Shown piece by piece: positions 58,350-64,000 of a DNA stretch of 64,000 nucleotides. Position 1 is the first letter of the stretch, and each line of letters opens with the position of its first letter. This stretch comes from Temnopleurus reevesii (taxonomy: Eukaryota > Echinodermata > Echinoidea > Temnopleuroida > Temnopleuridae). Below the pieces are notes generated by a model that had not been told where the DNA came from, did not search any database, and saw only the letters and a list, made by a program, of their open reading frames with translations. The translations under genes were made by a program, and so were the position numbers. Location of the stretch: the NCBI GenBank assembly GCA_036244855.1, contig BQKZ01000061.1:143311-207310 (forward strand), in the 5' to 3' direction.

Positions 58350-58760
58350 AGAGAGATTGAGTGAGAGAGAGAGAGAGAGAGAGGGGGGAGGGACGGGGAG
58401 AAAGAGAGAGGGAGAGAGAGGGTGGGGGGAAGAGAAATGGACAGAGACACGGGGGTGGGGAGGGGGGCTAGAAAAAGAGACATCCACATGTAATACAGTC
58501 AGACACAGAGAGAGCGAGAGAGAGAGGTACAACAGAGTAGTTAGATTACAGTGTTGTGAAAGAAAAAATAATAATCGTCATATGGGAAATAGGTTTAGTT
58601 GAAAAGATATTACAGAGAGAGAAGAGAGAGAGAGAGACAGAGAGGTACAACTTTTAAATCAAAGTTATTAGATTGAAAAAAAAAAAAGAATTAATAGGTT
58701 TACTTGGAAAAAGTAAGATATTACAGAGAGAGAGAGAGAGAGGGGGGGGGGGGGGTACAA
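58350..58760. repeat. GA microsatellite cluster
   Basis: Several blocks of GAGAGA and GGGGAGAG separated by related segments (GATATTACAGAGAGAG recurs at about 58607, 58721 and 58818), so the unit carrying the tract was itself duplicated. Confidence 0.85.
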
Positions 58761-58878
58761 GGAACCAAAACAAAAAGATATCCACATGTGTGGGCAATAG
58801 ATTGACTTGAAAAAGAAAAGATATTACAGACAGAGATAGGGAGGAAGAGAGAGGGGTACAAATTAATAATTCTTATTT

Positions 58879-59560
<682 letters not shown>

Positions 59561-59744
59561 GTTATCGTATTATTTACGAAAAACTGACGATGTGATGGCT
59601 ACGTGCACTGCACTGATCTATACTGGTTATAAATTTTTCGGAAAGCCTGAATCAAGACTAAGTGTAAACATGTTTTTGTGTAACCAAGACGTGCGTTATT
59701 GAGTGATATAATTACTGAAATTTTACTTCCAACGATCTACAAAA
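59561..59744 (+). promoter_or_regulatory. Presumed 5' flank and 5' UTR of the FAM185A-like gene
   Basis: 184 bases between the microsatellite and the ATG. No TATA box or initiator that I can defend. The start context ACAAAAATGTC has A at -3. Confidence 0.3.
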
Positions 59745-62700
59745 ATGTCTTTTCTACCAGGACTGAACAGAACAATATATTTTATCGTGAGAAATGCTGG
59801 TAAGATCACCAGTCAAAAGCAGAATATTGTCAAAATCGCTTGTACATCTGGGTTGCTTGCGTCTAACCATGAGGAGCGACTTTTGAGAACAAATGCCCCC
59901 GTACCTTCGGCGACGATCTCCACCAATTTCCGATGGATTCACTGCAGCGCGCCTCACAATGTTGAAAGTGAATGGGATCGGTCTGGGCGAAACTTTTTGA
60001 AAGTGAAATCTTGGCCATTCCAGCTAGAGACTCCTTTCGGGAAACTGATGATGAAAGAGACGCCATTTCCCACTCGTATTGTGCCTACAAATCCTCTTGA
60101 TTATCCAGCGGGCGACAGAGTATTTGTGCATCTTCTCGCTTCCGTCGACAACGGGGACACCGAAATTGATCCATCGTCGTTTGAAGACACGATTTCAAGA
60201 ATCACTTGCTCATTAGATGAAGAAGGAATAAGGATATCTCATGACAGTGACTTACCAAGTGGAAAGTCAGCTTTAACATGGGTTATTGAAGTGCCAACAT
60301 GCTATGGTAATTCTTCTCATTAGAGTTTTTGTATTTTCTAACTTCTTTTACTGTTTTTTTTTTTCATCTCCATTTTTTTTTCGTCCAAGAATTCAATTCT
60401 GCACAGCACTTCATGAATTATTACTGTGATACAAGGAGAACAAAAATTATATTAAAAAAAGAAGAAGAATGTTTTGTTCCACAATTCTTTTCCAATTTGA
60501 TGAAATATATATATATCTTTCTTCTTTTTAGTGGTGGTCTGCCTCCTCATCCCAACTCCCTGGCCTCCTTCATCCTTGAAGATTCTTGCAGAGCAATTGA
60601 AACTCTAACGTTACTTTGAAACCAACGATTGTAGTACCAACATACATTTTTTAACAAATTGTTTGGAAAGAACAATATTAGAATAACTAATTCCTCTTTC
60701 CAATCAAACAGACAAACTGTAAGAGCACATTTTTTTCTAGAATCTGAGACTGTTTTTAGAATGTATTATCTAGGGCACTGGGCAGGGCAGTAACTCGATG
60801 CCAGCTTGCTTATTTTCGAGCTTCAGAGGAAGAATGAATTCCGACTTAAATAATTTGGTAGAATCCAACTGTAAGCAGGATAATTTATTTACTTTACTTT
60901 ACTTTAATCCATCGATACTGGTAGGACTGAGCCTGTTCATTCATCAAAAGGTATCCTTGCCATCAAAATCATTCAAATCCGAAAAAGTATTTGAAATTTG
61001 GCTTGTTTTTCCATACTTGACTCTATTTTCACTGGGTATTTTCTTGTATCGAATGCTCCATTTATGTTTATCATATCTCCCATAGACATAGATGTGTCTG
61101 GTTCGGCAGACAGCCATATCTCTGTTGAGACCCTGGAGAATGAAGTGTGCTTCGTGGAAACAGAGAAAGGAGACATCTCACTCAAGAGCATGAAGGCAAG
61201 GAAGAATTTACCAGTATTGGCATATATAAAAGAGACATCCTTTATATGTGCGAGTTTTACAATTTAAATGATGGGGAAGGTAATGAACTTGGTAAAAAAA
61301 AGCAGATTTGCACTTAACCATAATATGCTGCATATTATTGATAATTAAGTTTGTCAATGCGTTTGTTGGTTATTATTCAATAATAAGAAAAAGGCAAAGC
61401 AAAAAAATTAATAGAAAGCAATTTCAACACAAACATACCATGCAAATAAATTGCTAAAAAAAGGTTAGTAAAACATAATGTAGATGCATTATAGCTCTGT
61501 ATGTCAATTCCTGTTTATATAAATGATTAATTGATTGAATTGATTCATTCATTCATTTCAAAATCTTTACACAATCAGCACAGCTACTTTTCATCATGGT
61601 CCTGTTACGAAAATGTGAAATAACATAACAAAATACAAGCATTGTATTGATGATTGTTCTAACCATAGAGATTTGTATTTGTTCTAACTGTGTATATTTT
61701 CTTTCCACACAACCTCATATCCTCTCAGTCTGCAAATGTGAATTTGGAGTCAATCAGTGGAAACATTGCCTGCCTTAAGGCTCTACAAGGCAGCGGAAAA
61801 ATCACCACAAAGAATGATGGAGTAAGTCGGCATGTAGTTGTAAAGAAGGGAGTTTTGCAACAACTCTGCAAGACAATATTTGAAAAGCAAGAGGATGGGA
61901 CTAGATCAATAGAACAACTACATTTGTTATATATATGTGTACCATAACCAGGGACATTGAAATGTAAAAGTAATTAAACCCTGGCTTCTACCTATTTTAC
62001 TGTTACTTTTTACCGTGAGTATTACTCTATAAAGCTTGAGATCCTTTTCAAATTATCTCTATTATAGCAAATTAAAGTTGTTGTCTAGAGGGCTTCACAT
62101 TTTATACGCTTTCCATTTCATTGTACAGTAAGAGCCATTTGCCTGTTCAAAATAAGATAAGATAAGATTGATAAGATATTGTTAAAAGGATGCATTTTTA
62201 AAGGATTTTTATTTTTCGTAATTTAATATTACCTTTCCTTCAACACGTTTGCAAATCTAAACCAGATGTACTGGTTGATAATTTAATGGAAATGCAGTTT
62301 TTATACTTTTTTTGCTCTTGGATGACGTAACAAAAATTTGCAAGTTATTAATTTTTTAATTTCTCTCTGTAAGTCCAATGTATATTTTAATTTTTATGGT
62401 TATGTTCATACTTGATTCTTAATGTACAACGACTTCTTTATTTTATAAATAAACATACTTTATTGTTCATCTCAGCATAATGAATATAAGCATATTTACA
62501 AACATATAAACCTAGGATAAACACTGCGGGAGCAGAGTATGCAAGGTATGAAATAAAAACAACAATAACAATACAACTAAAAGTAACAAAATGAGTGAAA
62601 CACAATGTACAACATAACATAATTGTCAAATGATGTGACAGAGACATGAGAATGCAAATCTACGGTGGAACGATAATTGTTTTTGAATAAATTGGAGATG

Positions 62701-64000
62701 CGAGAATTAGAACGGAATAGCCAGTAAATATATAAATTGCTACATTGTACTTAATTTGGTAAGAGATATGGGAACGTATGATAGTTGTGGTACTTAACTT
62801 TAACGTTTATATGAATTCATACAGGTGAAAATATCAATGTGTAACATTTTTACATCAGATGAGCGAGAATTTATCCTGTCAAATAAAAAAAAAAAAAAAA
62901 CTGACTTCGAAAAATAAGGATAGTTGGCAGGTATGTTCTTTAACATTTTGATTCAATATTCTGTGCCTTAACATTTTCAAATCTTGTCGTTTGACAGACC
63001 GTTACAGCAGACAGACTTCAGGGACTTGATTTTGATGTGTCGACAGAGTCCGGGGCCGTTCACATAAAGGACATCTATTCCAGGAAAGCGCAAGTCTCCA
63101 GTCAATCGGGGTCCATCCACATCAATAACATGCACACCGATTGCAAGATAACAAGTGGAGGAGATGTTTTTACTGGTAGGTAGTTATATTTCAAACTTTG
63201 AACTCAGTTTTGCAGAGGGGGGGGGGGGGGGGCTTGATGGTATTGTATTGATTATTTATGCAGTGCATGTACTCCAGGAAAGTTCAGGTCTCTAGTCGGA
63301 CAGTTTCTGTTAACATCCATAACATGCACACAGTGACACTGATAGTAAGATAATATACACATAAGGAATGGCCATTAGTGCAATGAACAGAAGAGACATT
63401 CATCTAGGTGGTTGTCAAGTTGAGGGGATTAAATTTAATCTTTCACCGAATGAACTAGATTGCCCCATTGTCCCATGAACACATTTATGACCTGTTTTAC
63501 ATGAGTGATGACACCTAGTCCTTTAGTTCTTTGGCCATTCAAGTTAACAAATTATTGCAAAAATTTAATCCCGAATCTTCAAAATTAGCGCTTTACATTT
63601 CATTTTTCATTTCATTTCATTTATTTATTTATTTCGTTTCAAACAAAATACAAATCAATACAGTGTGATAAAATATACATTCTAGTACTTCCAGTCAGCA
63701 TAGCTCAGTGATTTACCCGCATCCACGTAGCACACTGCTATCTGCTATGGGTTTTTACATGTTGTAATTGACTGTGCAATGGACATGTATTTATTCCCAA
63801 AATTCAAGAAACCTTCTATGGCTTAATTGTGGTTTGTGTGTGTTTCCCAATAATGAAAGCATCTTCTATGTTCTGAAAGATATTATTTTTAAATTTATGA
63901 TTATTGTGAGTATCTTTGATTTTTTTTTCTCCAGGTTGTGTCCAAGGCACCATGTCCGTCAGTCTACCAGACCAGGCTTCCTACACAGGCTACCTGTCCT
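59745..64000 (+). CDS. FAM185A: FAM185A-like protein (DUF4097 family), 3' partial
   Basis: Exons 59745..60306, 61086..61195, 61729..61821, 62998..63175, 63935..64000 (continues); phases agree and about 336 residues are visible. The N-terminus MSFLPGLNRTIYFIVRNAGK has many Arg/Lys and no acidic residue before about residue 42, so a mitochondrial targeting peptide is plausible but inferred. Later exons encode repetitive beta strands of the DUF4097/putative adhesin type: IDVSGSADSHISVETLENEV, KGDISLKSMK, VNLESISGNIACLKALQGSG, FDVSTESGAVHIKDIYSRKA and SSQSGSIHINNM. The function of FAM185A is not established. Intron 2 starts with GC, not GT. The large first exon holds about 187 codons. Confidence 0.8.
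61190..61202 (+). other. Non-canonical GC-AG donor, FAM185A-like exon 2
   Basis: The exon must end at AAG (61195) to join SANVNL in frame. The next bases are GCAAGG. Continuing the frame runs into TAA at 61266 without a usable GT donor. ATGAAG|GCAAGG fits the GC-donor consensus, which needs a strong exon side. Confidence 0.7.
63270..63353 (+). pseudogene. Ghost copy of FAM185A-like exon 4 (3' part)
   Basis: CTCCAGGAAAGTTCAGGTCT and CATCCATAACATGCACAC follow the same order as in exon 4 (63079..63151), about 190 bp upstream. Frame-disrupting differences and no donor. It shows that ghost exons are not limited to the dynein gene. Confidence 0.8.

Noticed and set aside
60530..60620. Possible extra FAM185A-like exon (GGLPPHPNSLASFILEDSCRA)
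   Set aside because: There is an acceptor-like AG, but from the exon 1 phase the frame meets a stop and no donor follows. Exon 1 joins 61086 in phase without it.

Overview
The window is eukaryotic genomic DNA: intron-rich and AT-rich, with dense short repeats. Two genes lie in the same orientation. The first is most of a DNAH12-type axonemal inner-arm dynein heavy chain (188..55672). It has 62 exons that join in phase into about 3,807 residues; only the extreme N-terminus lies upstream. The second is the 5' part of a FAM185A-like (DUF4097) gene (59745 to the right edge). The repeat content (tRNA-derived SINEs, many small MITEs, ATT/GAT microsatellites) and the strong allelic divergence suggest a marine deuterostome, probably a sea urchin. 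That assignment is inference.

Layout: tail exons 188..9656; a charged Lys/Glu-rich insert 10170..10434; linker 10889..16015; AAA1 16503..18329; AAA2 19262..24397; AAA3 24950..28802; AAA4 29376..33470; stalk and microtubule-binding domain 34017..37735; AAA5 and following region 38613..43016; AAA6 and C-terminal domain 46093..55672. A 3' UTR and a repeat-rich intergenic region (55673..59744) separate this from the FAM185A-like gene. All DNAH12 introns look like GT-AG.

Three things disturb the dynein gene model. (1) An in-frame TAA (18246..18248) replaces a conserved Tyr in AAA1. (2) Exons 23-24 are present twice, joined at a single N, which looks like two haplotypes placed in tandem by the assembler. 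(3) A 381-base N gap in intron 33 is flanked by two copies of the same intron sequence.

The most unusual feature is a set of decayed partial exon copies ('ghost exons') in introns and 3' flank. Copies of exons 2 (three times), 32, 46, 52 (two plus a 3' fragment), 58 and 62 are clear. Copies of exons 48 and 51 are weaker, except one clear inverted exon-51 fragment in intron 57. The neighbouring FAM185A-like gene has one too, so the process is not special to the dynein gene. I found no evidence of a new multi-gene system.
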